A stretch of DNA of 64,000 bases from Chamaecrista fasciculata (GCA_003254925.1 QANZ01017416.1:256413-320412); one strand, 5' to 3'; counted from the stretch's first letter, positions 34,401 through 47,246 are shown. The notes: generated by a model from the letters alone, not told the origin. Translations and numbers: made by a program.

Positions 34401-37154
34401 CATTCCATAAATAGAAGCAGCCCAAAAGATTATCAAGGTAGTCAAAGGAAAGGCACCCTTAAGGTGCTACAACAACAATCCCCCATCATTTTTCATTTAA
34501 ATTAATCATTCAAGCAAATCTTGAGATTCATACAAAATAATCAATGTTCAAGGTAAAGATTTCACGTTATTGACCAAAAATGAATGATGCGGCCCTAAAA
34601 TTCTCATAAGAAACATTTCATGCATTTATTTATGAAAATTTTGTTCTTCCACATAACTAACTCAAATACTTTTGTAATTTTTAGGTTATCACTTCCTGCT
34701 CTGTTTCGAATGTCTACTGCTCCATAGTGTACCTAAAGTTTGCATAATAAAATTTATTATATTAAAATTTGGAATATTGATCATCATGCATCAACATTGC
34801 CCAAACTTCCCTCGATCTCTGCCCACCCTACCCCACACACACGCACGCAACAACCAAAAAAAAGTTCTTATTTCCTCTTGATTCAGTATGATGAAGGACT
34901 TTGAAGCTAATGTGCCTAACCAGGTTTGGCAGAACAAAGGTAAACCCCCTCCACCTTGCCCCCTAATGTTTGGATTTCATTTTGACTGAACATGATGAAG
35001 GACTTTGAAGTTAATGTACCCCATCAAGTTTGGCTGAAGAGAAGTAGAACTCTACTTGTAATATAGATTATTGAAAGAAAATAACAGTGATGCAAGTTCC
35101 ATGTAATACATAACTTCAATTCATTATTGCCATTTTTTGAGTTTTATCACTTTTTAAGTTTTAAGAAAAAGAAACAAAAAATGCAAGAACTAAGACCCCC
35201 TTCTAGAGCCTTGCTTCAGCACCTCATATCATAATTACCTATTGAAAAGTTTAACTTCACCAGATCAAATCAATTAGTTATTAGTATCAGTCCAAACAAA
35301 CTATGACTAAAGCAAGTCTGAATTTATAATAAAATGCTTGAAATAATAACATTTGGTAACCTGACATCGCTGGTGTAACAACCCCATTAGCTATCACCAT
35401 AGCAGTACCAGCAAGCACCAATATAAGTAGTATCTTCTTCAGAGTCAGTGAAGTCTCCAGTCTTTCCTTAATTTTTAATGACCTTTCAAGCTCCGGGGAT
35501 GGAACCTTTAGCCGGAAGCTTGATATGCGAGCATCTGATGGCAACTGATTGGGCAGAAGACTCACCTTAGCATGACGACAAATCAAGGAGTATAAGGCAA
35601 AAGTACCACCTGCAGTGGTTTTGAAAACAAAAATGATATCGAGTGCAGAACACAGGAGGAGGAGAGAGAATAGCATGAAATATTGAAATTTTAAGTTATA
35701 ATATTTAACATACCTTCACCGTCATCATTGGCCCACAAAACAACCAGGACATACTTTACAAGAGGAATCAAGATTAAGGTGTACAGAACAAGTGATAGTG
35801 CTCCAAGAATGTCTTCATTTCCATTGATAGGAGCCTTTCTAAACATAACACTAAAAGTATACAGGGGACTTGTCCCAACATCACCAAATACAACACCAAG
35901 GGTCTGAAAAGCCAATACAATTCTCCTTCCCACACTGATATCCTACAACAGAACATAAAATATTTTCTATTTAGTTTACAGCCATAACATCTATTTCCGA
36001 GATACGAATAATTTTTTAAGGAAAGAGTGGTGGACAATGAACACAAACCATAAATAGAGAACAAGTTTATTTTCATCAGTGAAATATAGCCTGAAATTCA
36101 TAAAATCTAAAATGTAAACACTCAGCAAAAGAAAATAATAATAATAATAACCAGCACAGTCATACAATTGTTTCAAATATTAGAATTGATGCCAGAATAA
36201 TGTGATGGCTAGGCAAATAATATATATGTTGATCAATTTGTGGGCTAAGCTTGTGTTCCTTATTCTACTACTGCACTTAACCGATTCACAATTTTCAACA
36301 ATTTTCCCTCTCCTTTATACTCATTGAGCAATTCCAATTTTCAACATTGAACAGAAAACCCACTTCAAGAACTCAATAGCAATCATAAGCTCAGAGAGAT
36401 AGCAAGCACAAAATTTTCAGTTTCTTCTAAATATTTTTCCAGCTAAATGCGACCTATTATTACGACAAGCTCCAAAAGACTGAAGTATGATATCCTTAAG
36501 ATTGTAACCTCAAAGTAGAATTTGAAATTTAGTTATAGAATCTGAAAATGCCCAACACTAACAGCAGCAATTAACACTTCATCAAGAAGCAAAATTAAGC
36601 GTAGCAGAAAAGATCAAGCTCAAATACTTATGGCCCATTATAAGAACCATGAGTCAGTTATATGAGAATTAAGCCAAACTAAATCCGGTAACCATATGTT
36701 GAAGATGTTATCACTACGCATTGTTGACTACCCAAACCAACCCCATAAGAATCCAATATTTCTTATTTGAAAAGGAAATCTAACCATTTCCATACCCAAA
36801 AGAACGCAGGCATGGCTGAACGGAATAACGAAAGTCCATTTTCATACACAAGAGGGAAAGAAAGTAATGCAATATATAAAAACTCCAAATCACCTCATAG
36901 TCATTTCTCTGAGCACCAGGAACCTCAAGGGCTTCAACATCGAAGGAATCGATTCGTGGGCCAGTCCGAATCAATCTGTGCTCGCCGTTTTCCTCATCTT
37001 CCGAGTCCAACATAGCATGGTGCCGCGAATCTCCCTCATCGTCCTCTATCTCCGAATCATCCTCGTCCTCCTGAAAAACCCACCTGGATTCGGTGGAGTC
37101 CACGGATACCCCACCATTGATCTCCCCTCTCTCCGGATCCCCATCCTCAGCCAT
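28418..37154 (-). CDS. KUP7: KUP/HAK/KT potassium transporter, KUP7-type
   Basis: Ten exons on the minus strand join in frame: 36894-37154, 35714-35942, 35361-35609, 34279-34329, 32852-33112, 31479-31531, 31229-31343, 30887-31141, 29168-29690, 28418-28952. They encode 843 residues, close to Arabidopsis KUP7. The N-terminus is acidic and cytosolic ([38 protein letters not shown]). The family motif [13 protein letters not shown] starts at residue 103, followed by multiple membrane spans and a long cytosolic C-terminus ([38 protein letters not shown], ending MTYMV). The protein should carry K+ (with H+) across the plasma membrane, in roots and xylem loading for the Arabidopsis relative. Residue 238 is Asn in the [10 protein letters not shown] motif where the family nearly always has Asp. 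All splice sites are GT-AG. Intron 8 (29691-30886) holds AT repeats but no gene. Confidence 0.95.
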
Positions 37155-37560
37155 CGCCGAGACAGAAGCTCAAATCCAAGATTCAGAACCGCACAGAACC
37201 GATGCAAACGCGAGAATGCAGAAATCAAATGGCAAATCCTAGGGTTCGCCACAGAAAAGGAAATTGGGGGAGAAACAAAAAACCCATAGAATTCCTAGGA
37301 TGGGGATTACTATAGATAGTAGACTGTATGGAGTATGGAAGCATTCAGGTGAAGACACAGATAAGAAGGAAATGAAAAAAAAGGCATGTGATTGATGAAT
37401 GAATGAATATGGAAATTGCGAATGAGAGTGAAGGTATGTATGTGTGAAGAGTGAAGAAGCTTGTGCTTGGTGAGTTCGAAAACTGAATATAGATAGTAAT
37501 GGGACTTTGGGTTTTTGGGGACAGTATCCGAATAAGGTGGAGGCACAGCTTGGCGTGACC
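37155..37560 (-). promoter_or_regulatory. 5' leader and proximal promoter of KUP7
   Basis: Sequence directly upstream of the KUP7 ATG. It has no other gene in it and ends in GC-richer sequence (GTGTGAGTAGCGTCGGGCCC, about 37560). The transcription start cannot be fixed by eye. Confidence 0.35.
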
Positions 37561-38477
37561 GTGTGAGTAGCGTCGGGCCCAGTTTTGCCTGTTTGCCTTT
37601 GTCCTCTTATCTTCTCAAACTTGCTGGCAATGAATGAATAGTCACACTCCCTTTAATTTATTTCTTCATTTGGACTTTCTTTTTTCAAGAGATTATACTT
37701 GATGGTCCTACAATTACAATACAATCTATTTCATTGTCAAAATTAAGAGTTTAATAATATATGATTAAATCCAAAATTATATTTTTTTGGGTTTTGGGAG
37801 CAAAAAGTGTGAATATGCTATGTGAGACTTCAACACGTGCCCGACATATAAGTATGAAGTCAACGAATTATCCCAATATAGCCCACAACGAGTTATCCCA
37901 ATATAGCCCACAATAAGACTCCTGCATCCCGCATATCCAAACCAGGCTTTGATATCATGTAAAATGTTTCAATTTACTTCAAAAGCGCTCTCAGAATGAC
38001 AGGGTTAGTATATTATAGAGTTAAAAGATTCTTTAACGAGCATAATACACTTGGGAGTTGAGTAAATTACCTTGTCTTCATGCATAATCCTTGTTGGCCA
38101 GTAACGTATTTTGTGTTTTTTTTTTCTGTTGAAAATTTTTGTTTTAGCATGCTACTTTGTAATGGAAGGGAAATCATACAGAAATTAAAATTCAAACATA
38201 AAATAAGTACACACCCAAAGAAAAATTGTATGACCGTGTCTCATTATGATGGAATGGCAAACTTTGTAACTGATACTGCTATGGAATCTCTACTCTACAT
38301 TATGATTAATGGGATAGTGCCAAATATATATCATTGGAGATTTATGCTTATGTTTCATGAAGAATTCAATGTGTTTACAGTTGCCATACTATTGAATATG
38401 CTTTATTCTTTTGTAGAATATGGTTAGTAGAATATGCTTGATTCTTTGGTAGATTTGGCACCTTAACTGCGATTCAC

Positions 38478-38508
<31 letters not shown>

Positions 38509-40037
38509 TCTTTTTTCCTTTTTAAACTACACAAATAATACACCATCACTCACACTGCATAAGATCCATATACGACATCCATGTTTGATTCTACTCCACA
38601 TAGTGTCTCATTACGAAGTGGACCTTTTGATTTGCAGAGCTTATCTTCTTGAAGTTCAGATGTGATCTTTGACTTCGAAAAACAAAAATTCGTAGAATTG
38701 GAATTATTTTCACTTGCTTACTGTATCAAGCTCATTTGATTGTCTTGGATAGTTAAATGGTTCTGTCACAGTGGTGTTTTGTTTGAACCAGAATTCCTTT
38801 GCTTTTTGTTTAAAAGTTATGGTACTTGGACCTATAGCGTCTTCTATAAGGGTGTGTTTGGGAAACAAGTATGTAATGAAATGATGATTTTATATAATGA
38901 AATTATAATGAGAAAATTATGTAATGAAAATGTAATGATAAATGGTGTTTGGATTGTTTGAGATGTAATGAAAAAAATAGAATGTGAAATTATGTAAAAG
39001 GGTATGTAATGATTGTAGTTAGTTGAAATAATTATATGGGTTTTTGAAAATTGTATAGGGGTAGAATTGGTAATTGATAATGAAATGAAATGAAGATAAT
39101 GAATTGATGTTTTGACTTTTGGTTGTGGTTGTTATGAAATGAGATTGTAATGAAATTGTCTTGGAATTTGTGCTAAAGATGAATATTTGTAATGAAGGTT
39201 AGAGTTGCTTTATGTAATGAAATGAAAGGACCAAAATGTAAATAACATTGAAATTTTAAAAACCTTCTATTTGGTCCATGATTTTATATCAATTCAATGA
39301 ATTGGTCCTTACAAAGTAAAATGTGTGTCTCAACTTGTAAAAGATCACATTCATCATCGATTGGATCTCTCTTTTAAATTTAATGACCAAAAAATAAATT
39401 CAGGGATCAAAATAGAATAATCTTTATAAATTCATGGACCAAATAATTTATCTTCAACTAACAACAAACTATTTTCATAATTTGATAAATAATTTCATCA
39501 CTATACCGTATATTAAAAAAGAAGATAGTTATTTGAAAAAAAAATTGAAAGATTACTTTTTTTTAATTTTATTGTTAAATTTTTATACTATAAAAAGTAT
39601 TACCCATATATATACTAGAGAATGGACCAAAATATAATAATAACAGTGTCATGTCCTCTGACTTGCTTAATATATAGTCCTTCAACTTACTCAACTAAGC
39701 TTTTTACTTACCCAAGCTTACTTCAGAGGTGAATATTCTGAAAATGTCCTACAGTAATATATGATTAATCACAGCTTATTCAATGATTCGAATGCTACCA
39801 CCAAAATTTAGTCACCTCACTAATTGGAACATACCTTTGATTGGATATTTCGATTCAATTAGCACTCACATGGACTTCAACGTACATGTATATGAGGAAT
39901 TAAAAAAAGGAAGACTTCTATGGGAATAAATAACTAAACATTTATTACATCGTACATGTAAATATAATCTTCATTTGATTTACAAGGAGTAATGAAAAAA
40001 AAAATGGTACATAGACCACACTCAATAGAAATGGGTC
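37561..40037. other. Intergenic region with small repeats
   Basis: No gene was recognised. Contents include a 25-bp tandem repeat (two copies of the type GTTATCCCAATATAGCCCAC) at about 37863-37912, an (AT)n run at about 38482-38509, and a stretch rich in TGTAATGAAATG words at 38850-39240 that begins GGGTGTGTTTGGGAAAC as many plant MITEs do. A probable small foldback lies at about 39262-39452, with CTATTTGGTCCATGATTT on the left and AATTCATGGACCAAATAAT on the right. Confidence 0.45.
38482..38509. repeat. (AT)n microsatellite
   Basis: About 13 AT units in a row, in the spacer between KUP7 and the coiled-coil gene. Confidence 0.9.
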
Positions 40038-42534
40038 TTACACAGACCCAGAATGTGACTCTTTACCTCCAAGTGTTTGAATAATGGCTTCCAGAAGTTT
40101 AATGTCCTTATCACGCTTTGTGATTTCTTCTTGCTTTGCACGAAGCTCTTCCATGTGCAGTTCAAAAACCTCTGTGATCAAAGTCAGAAATAGTTAGCTT
40201 TGCTCATGACAGATCAAGACAGTTTCAAATTTAACCAGGAGAGAGGAGCATAGTAACTATCATTGCATCCCCCAACTCCATGTTGCAGTTCTCACGCACC
40301 ATGACATGAGCAAATTTTGAAGCTCAAAATGACAATTTAATATCATTGGAAATCAAATTAAGTTCACAAGTACAAGATCAGCAAAAATAATCTGAAAATT
40401 GGCTTGAAATGAAAGTGAAGAATGATTTCAATCCAATTCAGTATAACTTGTTCCGATTAATTGGATTGGAGCTGAATGAGGAATCAAACAAAAGGGCATT
40501 TTCATTCAAAAACGTCCTTTAATCCCTTGTAACCCCAGCGCTACCACTATTTGATTAGAGCTAAAATGAGCAATTTAACAACTTTTTATACAATTAAAAT
40601 TACAACAAATTCATCCCTCATGGCTCATAGGACTTCAATTATAAGGGACTTGATAGCTAACTAGGTATAGGTATCCATGAAGATCAATTTTGACATAAAT
40701 AACAGATCACAAATCAGCATGAAACCATAAAGAATTCAAAAAGTGTTCTTATTGGAGAAAATGATCAAATATAATTATTTAGCATACTTGTGGTGTTCTC
40801 AAGCTCTTTTGTAACCTCCTGTGCACGTAATTCAGCTGCTTTCTGTGCTGCTTCAGCCTGTCGTTTTTCAGAACGAGCTCGAGCAGCAGCAGTGATGGCA
40901 GCATCAAGTTCTCTTTCCAATGTCTCCACTCTTTGTTCAAGAACCTAGAGAAAGGTATCCTGAAATATATTAGTCTCGCATAGTCCAATTAATCATTGAT
41001 TGATTTCATACAGCAGAACGTCAGACAATAAAGACTTCCAGAATTACTAGCGCTCACATTTCTTCACTTAGTTGGTTTCAATTGTAAAATTTCAGATAAA
41101 TTATAGCATGAATATTTTGATGTTTTATGACTGCAAGTGAGACTGTGAGAGTACACTTATATCCTCCATTTTCAACAATTGTATTTGCAAGTATAGGACA
41201 TACGTTACTGAGTTGTTTTCAAAAACAAACAATAGAAACCACCCAGGGATTTCCTTACAGTATGTTTTATATCTACAAATATATCACTATATGAATTCAA
41301 AAAAATGCAAGGGGTCATCATCAATCAACTGTAAATATGAAAACCATAGAATATGTGAAGCTTAACTCAAAGTTGACTTACTTTTACCTCCAAACACAAC
41401 TAAGGGGCTAGGCTGCAAGATAAAACCCTCATGGATTCTCTTGAAATCATTAAGTTCTAGGTTGTCCAAGTATTTTAAGATGTTAACACACAATTCGTAT
41501 TTAACTTATGTTGGGATGTAAAGGATAGATTTTGTTCAATAAGAATCATTTTACAAAGTGCAAGCAGTGACTGACTGCAAATATACTGGACACTCCGAAA
41601 AATGAAACAAGCCAGGACTTATCTAATAAGATACAACTGAATGACACACCTCAGAAGTCAGGATACCCCATGCTTAATGACACAGGGACACATCTGATTA
41701 AGTAAACACCCACGTATATGACTTAGTGCCAAATGAAAATCTGCTGCACTTAACATTAACCATATAGTGGATGGCAAAAATATGACCGTATGTCTTCAAA
41801 TATTGTAGTCATTTTTTTAAAAAAAAAAACAGTGAATTTAGTGTAATACCTAGCTCAAATATCTCTCCAATATAATTCCTTAACCCTAATGCTATTTGGG
41901 GTGGATGCCAATGATTGTCTCAAAATGCACGCATGTAATTTTTCCTATTTAAAACTCGAGACTTAGCTATAAGGGACTCTACATCCAGAGACTCAAACCA
42001 AAGGAATCGTTACCAAAATCACTTCCTTTGTTGAATAAATAATTTGCTCCAACCAGTCAATTGAGCTGCATATTAGCAAAACCAAATTCTAAACATTGTA
42101 CTCGTTTTCAGGCATCTTAAACTCTGCAATGCTTAACAGACCAAAATTAAGACCATTTCAGTAATTATTATACATATAAATCGAATCCCCTTCGTTTTTC
42201 CTTTTGCTGAAAAAGTAGCTCAGACAGTATGATAGCTGGAATCCTCGATCAAATTCAACTCTAATAAGAACTGATCGTCCTGAATCACAAAGCACAAAGT
42301 GACTACACAAAAATCAAGAGCAGAGAGAATGAGAAAAAGCATGAAATCGAAGTCAGAAACCTTGATTGTGCGGGCTTGTTCGGATGTGAGGGAAGCTCTG
42401 GCAAAAGTCTCGTCGTCGACGAAAACAGCTTTCTTGAGGAGAAGCTTCTGGAGAGAGTCCAAGTTAGAAGCCATTTCCGTCAGATTCGTTGTGGCTCCGC
42501 TCCATCGTTCGCTTCCTCTGCCTCTCTCTTCCAT
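40038..42534 (-). CDS. Small coiled-coil protein, conserved-looking but of unknown function
   Basis: Three minus-strand exons join in frame: 42361-42534, 40788-40944, 40038-40171, giving 154 residues. An in-frame ATG five codons upstream (42547-42549) is an alternative start. The chain begins with a short Arg/Glu-rich lead, then MASNLDSLQKLLLKKAV and ASLTSEQARTIK. A long helix follows (VLEQRVETLERELDAAI, ARSEKRQAEAAQKAAELRA, ELHMEELRAKQEEITKR) and the end is LLEAIIQTLGGK plus a short Ser-rich tail. Heptads run over about 90 residues. No signal peptide, membrane span or enzyme motif is visible. The strong coding signal and clean splicing argue for a real gene, probably of a plant-specific family; I do not recognise its function. 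Confidence 0.8.
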
Positions 42535-42757
42535 AATCTCTCTACACACAGAGCTTTAAGGCTTCGAAGATTCGTCTTCGTTCTTCGAAGATCGAAATAC
42601 GTTGGCTTTTAATTCGGCTTCAGAAAGAAAGAAATCGAAGTAGCCATCGGCTTAATATTCACAAAATTAATTAAGAAAAATATATATTTTTTTTACTTTT
42701 ACTTGTTATTAATTAATTTTGATAATAAAAATAGATTCAAATAAATATATATTAATA

Positions 42758-43567
42758 GGTCAAAACCTCATTTTGATCCCTAATGTTTACCTTAAATTTT
42801 GTTTTAATCTCTAATATTTTTTTATTCTGTTTTAGTCCTTCATGTTTCTCAACCGTTCTGTTTTCATCTCCAACTGTTGAGTATGACCAAATACGACAAA
42901 ATTAAAGCTACGGGTTACTCTTTATGAGTTTTTTCTCTTCTCAATTAGGGCAGTCAGTAAATAAAGTCAAATCAAGCCTGAAATTGAGCTCGAAAGTGAG
43001 CTTCTCATTTTATAAAGTTAGTCTTATTTTTCTCGTTTCAAGTTTAAATGTATCAAAATCAGAGCTCTAGATTACTCTTAATGAGTTTTTTTAGTTGAGG
43101 TTATCAGCAAGGTCAAATAGTACTCTCAAATGTTGTATTGGTGTTTTACTGTTTTGACTAAACTCAAGTATTATTTGACCTCGCTTGATGTCATCCCCAA
43201 CTAGATAGAGAAAAAAATCGTCAAGGGTAACCCGAAGCTTCAATTTCATTACATTCAAACTTGAAATGAGAGCTAACTACATAAAATGAGAAACAAACTT
43301 TTAGGTCTCATTTGTCAATGGCCATAACTGAGCAGAGAATAAACTTACCAAGAGTAATTTGTGACTTCGATTTCATCGCATTCAGACTTAAAACAAGAGA
43401 AATATAATTATATTCATTATTTAGAGACCAAATGTTGAACTTATTAGGAAATATTAGAGACCCCAACAGAACTGTGGAAAAATATTACGAATCAAAATGA
43501 AACAAAAAAATATTAGGGACCAAAACACAAATTGGAAAAAAATTAGAGACCAAAATGAGTTTTGACC
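42758..43567. mobile_element. Mutator-type long-TIR element in the spacer shared by the coiled-coil and PPR genes
   Basis: The left end GGTCAAAACCTCATTTTGA is the inverse of the right end CAAAATGAGTTTTGACC. The 810-bp body is a large imperfect foldback with internal words shared with the element at 7944-8818 (GAGGTCAAAT, GTCAAGAGTAA and related words). No clean 9-bp duplication was seen at its edges, so it may be older. It lies in the divergent promoter region between the two genes. Confidence 0.75.
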
Positions 43568-43826
43568 ATTTAATATTCAAAACTAAATTATAATTTTAAG
43601 TTGAATTTAAAAATTAAAAAGTACATTTTTTTTCGAATTTTTTTTAAGAACTTCGTGATTTAGCATTTATTTTTACCCAACTTCACTGTAGTTGACTTCT
43701 TCTTCTTTTTCTTCTTCTTCAATCCACAACCAGCTTTCTCTGTTTTCTGACTTTCTCTGTAATCCATCCTATCTAATCAGCTATCTCTCCTCACAGAACA
43801 ACAGTAATACTGATTCTGCATAGTAA

Positions 43827-45191
43827 ATGCTGCATTCTACAAAACTCATCCACCTTCTCCGCACAAACCCCTTCTTCCGCTACCACCACCTCAAAACCCT
43901 AACCACCGCCGCCGCCGCCGGCGGCACCAATCCTCCCTCCAAAGATGACTACTTCGCCGCCATACACCACATCTCCAACATCGTCCGGCAAGATTTCTAC
44001 ATGGAGCGAACCCTCAACAAGCTCCAAATCTCCGTCAACTCCGAGCTCGTCTTCCGCGTTCTTCGCTCCTGCTCTAACTCCGGCACTGAGTCCTTCCGAT
44101 TCTTCAATTGGGCTCGATCTCAAAACCCTAATTACCAGCCTACTTCCGTTGAGTTCGAGGAGATGGTCAAGATCCTCGCTCGCGCCAAAAAGTACGAAAC
44201 CATGTGGAAGATCGTTCAACAAATGAAGACACAGGATCTCAGTTTATCCCCCGAGACCGTCTCGTTCGTCATTGAAGAATACGGCAGGCACGGCCTCGTG
44301 GATCAAGCCGTTGAGATTTTCAACAAATCGAAGAGATTCAATTGCCCGCAAAATCTTGAGGTATATAATTCCCTGCTTTTTGCTCTCTGTGAGGTGAAAT
44401 TGTTTCATGGAGCTTATGCATTGATACGTAGGATGATTAGGAAAGGGGTTAATCCTGATAAGAAAACTTATGCTATCTTAGTGAATGCTTGGTGCTCAGC
44501 TGGGAAAATGAGAGAAGCCCAGGGATTCTTAGAGGAGATGAGTAAAAAAGGGTTTAACCCACCAGTGAGAGGTCGTGATCTTTTGATTGAAGGTTTGTTA
44601 AATGCAGGCTATTTTGAGTCAGCCAAAGAGATGATGAGGAATTTGACTAAGGAAGGGTCTGTGCCTGATGTTGAAACCTTCAATACTTTGGTGGAAGCAG
44701 TGTGTAAATCTGGGGAAGTTGAGTTTTGTGTTGGTCTTTATCATGAAGTGTGTAAAATGGGTCTTGCTCCAAACATTAACACTTATAAGATCCTAATTCC
44801 TGCAGCTTCCAAAATGGGCTTGATGGATGAAACATTCAAGCTCTTGCATAATTCAATTGAGGAAGGGCATAGGCCATTCCCTAGTTTATATTCACCCATA
44901 ATTAAGGCACTTTGTAGAAGGGGTCAGTTTGATGATGCATTCTGTTTCTTCAGTGACATGAAGGTAAAGGGGCATCCTCCTAACCGTCCTGTGTATACAA
45001 TGTTGATAACCATGTGTGGCCGCGGAGGCCGAGTCGTCGAGGGGGCGAACTACTTAATGGAAATGATTGAGGCAGGCTTGACGCCGATCTCTCGGTGTTT
45101 TGACATGGTCACTGATGGACTGAAGAATTGTGGAAAACATGATTTGGCCAGGAGAATAGAGCAACTAGAAGTTTCTCGCCGTGGAGTTTGA
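43827..45191 (+). CDS. P-type pentatricopeptide repeat protein, mitochondrial (At5g18390-like)
   Basis: A single intronless frame of 454 residues. The first about 35 residues contain Arg, Leu, Ser and Thr but no acidic residues, as in a mitochondrial presequence, and include a (GCC)n-coded Ala run (near 43905-43925). Conserved lead motifs are YFAAIHHISNIVRQDFYMER and FRFFNWARSQNP. About ten 35-residue repeats follow from about residue 105, for example VYNSLLFALCEVKLFHGAY, TYAILVNAWCSAGKMREAQ, VYTMLITMCGRGGRVVEGA and CFDMVTDGLKNCGKHDLAR. There is no E, DYW or SMR domain, so it is a P-class protein. Such proteins bind organelle RNA to stabilise, process or splice it; the target is not predictable here. 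Similarity to At5g18390 is high over the whole length. Confidence 0.93.
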   Translation: MLHSTKLIHLLRTNPFFRYHHLKTLTTAAAAGGTNPPSKDDYFAAIHHISNIVRQDFYMERTLNKLQISVNSELVFRVLRSCSNSGTESFRFFNWARSQNPNYQPTSVEFEEMVKILARAKKYETMWKIVQQMKTQDLSLSPETVSFVIEEYGRHGLVDQAVEIFNKSKRFNCPQNLEVYNSLLFALCEVKLFHGAYALIRRMIRKGVNPDKKTYAILVNAWCSAGKMREAQGFLEEMSKKGFNPPVRGRDLLIEGLLNAGYFESAKEMMRNLTKEGSVPDVETFNTLVEAVCKSGEVEFCVGLYHEVCKMGLAPNINTYKILIPAASKMGLMDETFKLLHNSIEEGHRPFPSLYSPIIKALCRRGQFDDAFCFFSDMKVKGHPPNRPVYTMLITMCGRGGRVVEGANYLMEMIEAGLTPISRCFDMVTDGLKNCGKHDLARRIEQLEVSRRGV

Positions 45192-46694
45192 TAAGATCAT
45201 CGTCTCTATAGTGGTTCACTTCCATGTATGGAACGTGGATACTTCAAAAAGAGATAGTATCCAAGTACAACAAATGTTGAACCCTACAAATTATTTAGTA
45301 AATTATACAGAGACTAAATTTTCTCATATTGCCTTATCTGCTTGTGAATTGCGATAGATATTTGCAACTTTCTTCATAGATGTTAAAAAATTCTCTATTC
45401 TTAAATCATGCTTTAGCATTGCAACTGTTTTCATCAATGGAATATAAGTCCTCTTCCTCTTGGCTACTCTTTAATTTTCTTTGTCTGTTTGATTAAGTTA
45501 GACAAATATTTGATTCTCTGCAATAGCTTGATGTTAAAAATGTCTTTTTCTGAATAAAATTTGGGAAACTAACAATTTAATTCAAATCTTCCCCTTGTCT
45601 ATCCTATCCTTTTCTTTCTCTATCTGATAAACCTGGGCTGATAATTCTGAATTAGTTAAATCCTATGTTCTATTTTTAGCCGCTACGTGATGAACTATCA
45701 GTATTCAGGCTATGTCTCATGCTATTGTCCATGTTTTTCCTAGCTTGTGACTAACATCTGCGACACTCCTAGAGCTTCATGTTAAAAAGTATCTTCTTCT
45801 GAATTCAAATATGCATCTAGCGATGGATTAACTGGTAAATTTTCCTGGACAAACTAGTGAGATACTTTATGGTTACACCACTTTCTGTTGCATATATTAT
45901 TATTCTCTGCTATTATCATCTTTCTGGAAAACCCAATGGTTAGAAAAAGAAGATGATGCATGCCTTTTGAGTTTGAGTACCTAAGCAAATAGCATTTAAA
46001 ATATATGAAGCAAAAAGAAGATGATGGCTCATTACCATCTTGTAAATTCATTGTTAAGTTACTAAATAGAAGAAATTAGTGTCGTGGATGCTGGGAGGCT
46101 TCGATAATGAAATCTTGCTTCTCCCATAGTACAATGAAAGTTGTAAAATATGTTGTGTTGATGATCGCACGATTTAAAGTGAATATAAATATTAATTTTA
46201 AATTTAATCATTGTTAACAAACTTAAAAAATCATGAGTTGTTATTTTAGTGTATTTTAAAATAAAGGTTTTCAACTTCAACATATTGACTTTCAAAATAA
46301 ATAGTTGTTTTCATTTTTAAGGATTTGCATTTTTTCCCCCATGACATCAAAGCATGTGTTACATTAATATTACATTAGTCCCTTGTGCCAAAAATGTTTT
46401 TGTATGCTAACTAAAATATTTTTGTATGCTAATATCTAAAAAAACAATCAATATTTTGGCCAAAATAAAAAAAGACAATCAATAACTAAAAAATATTCTC
46501 CTACCCTGGTTAGTTATCCACGTGTCAAAAGATGATTGGAAACATCCCTGAGTAGTGGGCCCCATCTAAATATCAAAGCAGCGGGTGTACACGTGGGGCC
46601 CTACAGTTTCTCGCTTTCGGACGAAGGAAACGAATAAAACGATATTGGCGACTTTGTCGGATTTTTTAATATACGCTACCAACAAATATTAAAA
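45192..46694. other. Intergenic, 3' of the PPR gene
   Basis: PPR 3' UTR followed by AT-rich sequence. No gene was recognised. The G-box pair at 46519-46595 is annotated separately. Confidence 0.5.
46519..46595. promoter_or_regulatory. Pair of palindromic G-boxes (CACGTG)
   Basis: CACGTG occurs at 46519-46524 (CCACGTGTC) and 46590-46595 (ACACGTGGGG) in a locally GC-rich block. These are bZIP/bHLH binding cores of light- and ABA-responsive plant promoters. No gene was recognised on either side; the next 2 kb on the right are transposons, so the former target may be displaced or lost. Confidence 0.4.
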
Positions 46695-47246
46695 GGCCAA
46701 AGTGTAAATTTGGTTTCATATCTTTTGTTCAGTTTTCAATTTGGTATTGTATCTTTTTTGTAGCAAATTTGGTCATATATATTTGCAAAAGGTCCCAATT
46801 TGGTTTTATATCGTTTTTTTCTCATATCTTTATTTTTTTGGTAGAAGTAGTGGACCATAAGAGCAGCAGCCTGTAATCCCTCCACCGTAGGGAGCCAGAA
46901 GTGTTCTCTGGTTTAAGAATCACCACACCCAAGCATTTGCCCTTTGATTTTTTTTTTGTCTCATATATTTTGATCAAGTTGTAGAATTGGTTCCATATCT
47001 TTGCAAAATGATCAATTAATGTTGATCATTTTGCAAAGATATGGAACCACTAATGCACCTGACCTAAAGATATAAAACCAATTTTATAATTGACCTAAAG
47101 ATAGGAGACCAAATCTGCAACAAAAAAAATATGAGACTAAATTGGGAACTGACCCAAAAATATGAGATAAAAAATGCAACAAAATAAATATGGGACCAAA
47201 TTGGAAATTGAGCAAAAGATATGGGATTAAATTTATACTTTGACCT
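46695..47246. mobile_element. Mutator-type long-TIR element with 9-bp target duplication
   Basis: The left end GGCCAAAGTGTAAATTTGG pairs with the right end AAATTTATACTTTGACC. ATATTAAAA flanks it at 46686-46694 and 47247-47255. The arms hold 'TTTGGTCCCATATCTTT' type words and their complements. A stretch near 46850-46950 (CCCTCCACCGTAGGGAGCC) is unlike the arms and may be an insertion. No transposase. Confidence 0.8.

Noticed and set aside
37920-37970. Short sequence GGCTTTGATATCATGT resembling the complement of a tRNA-Met primer-binding site
   Set aside because: No terminal repeats or coding remnants around it; too short to call a retroelement.
43899-44222. Minus-strand open frame rich in Gly, Val and Asp
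   Set aside because: Antisense to the GC-rich start of the PPR gene; open because of the (GCC)n and codon bias.
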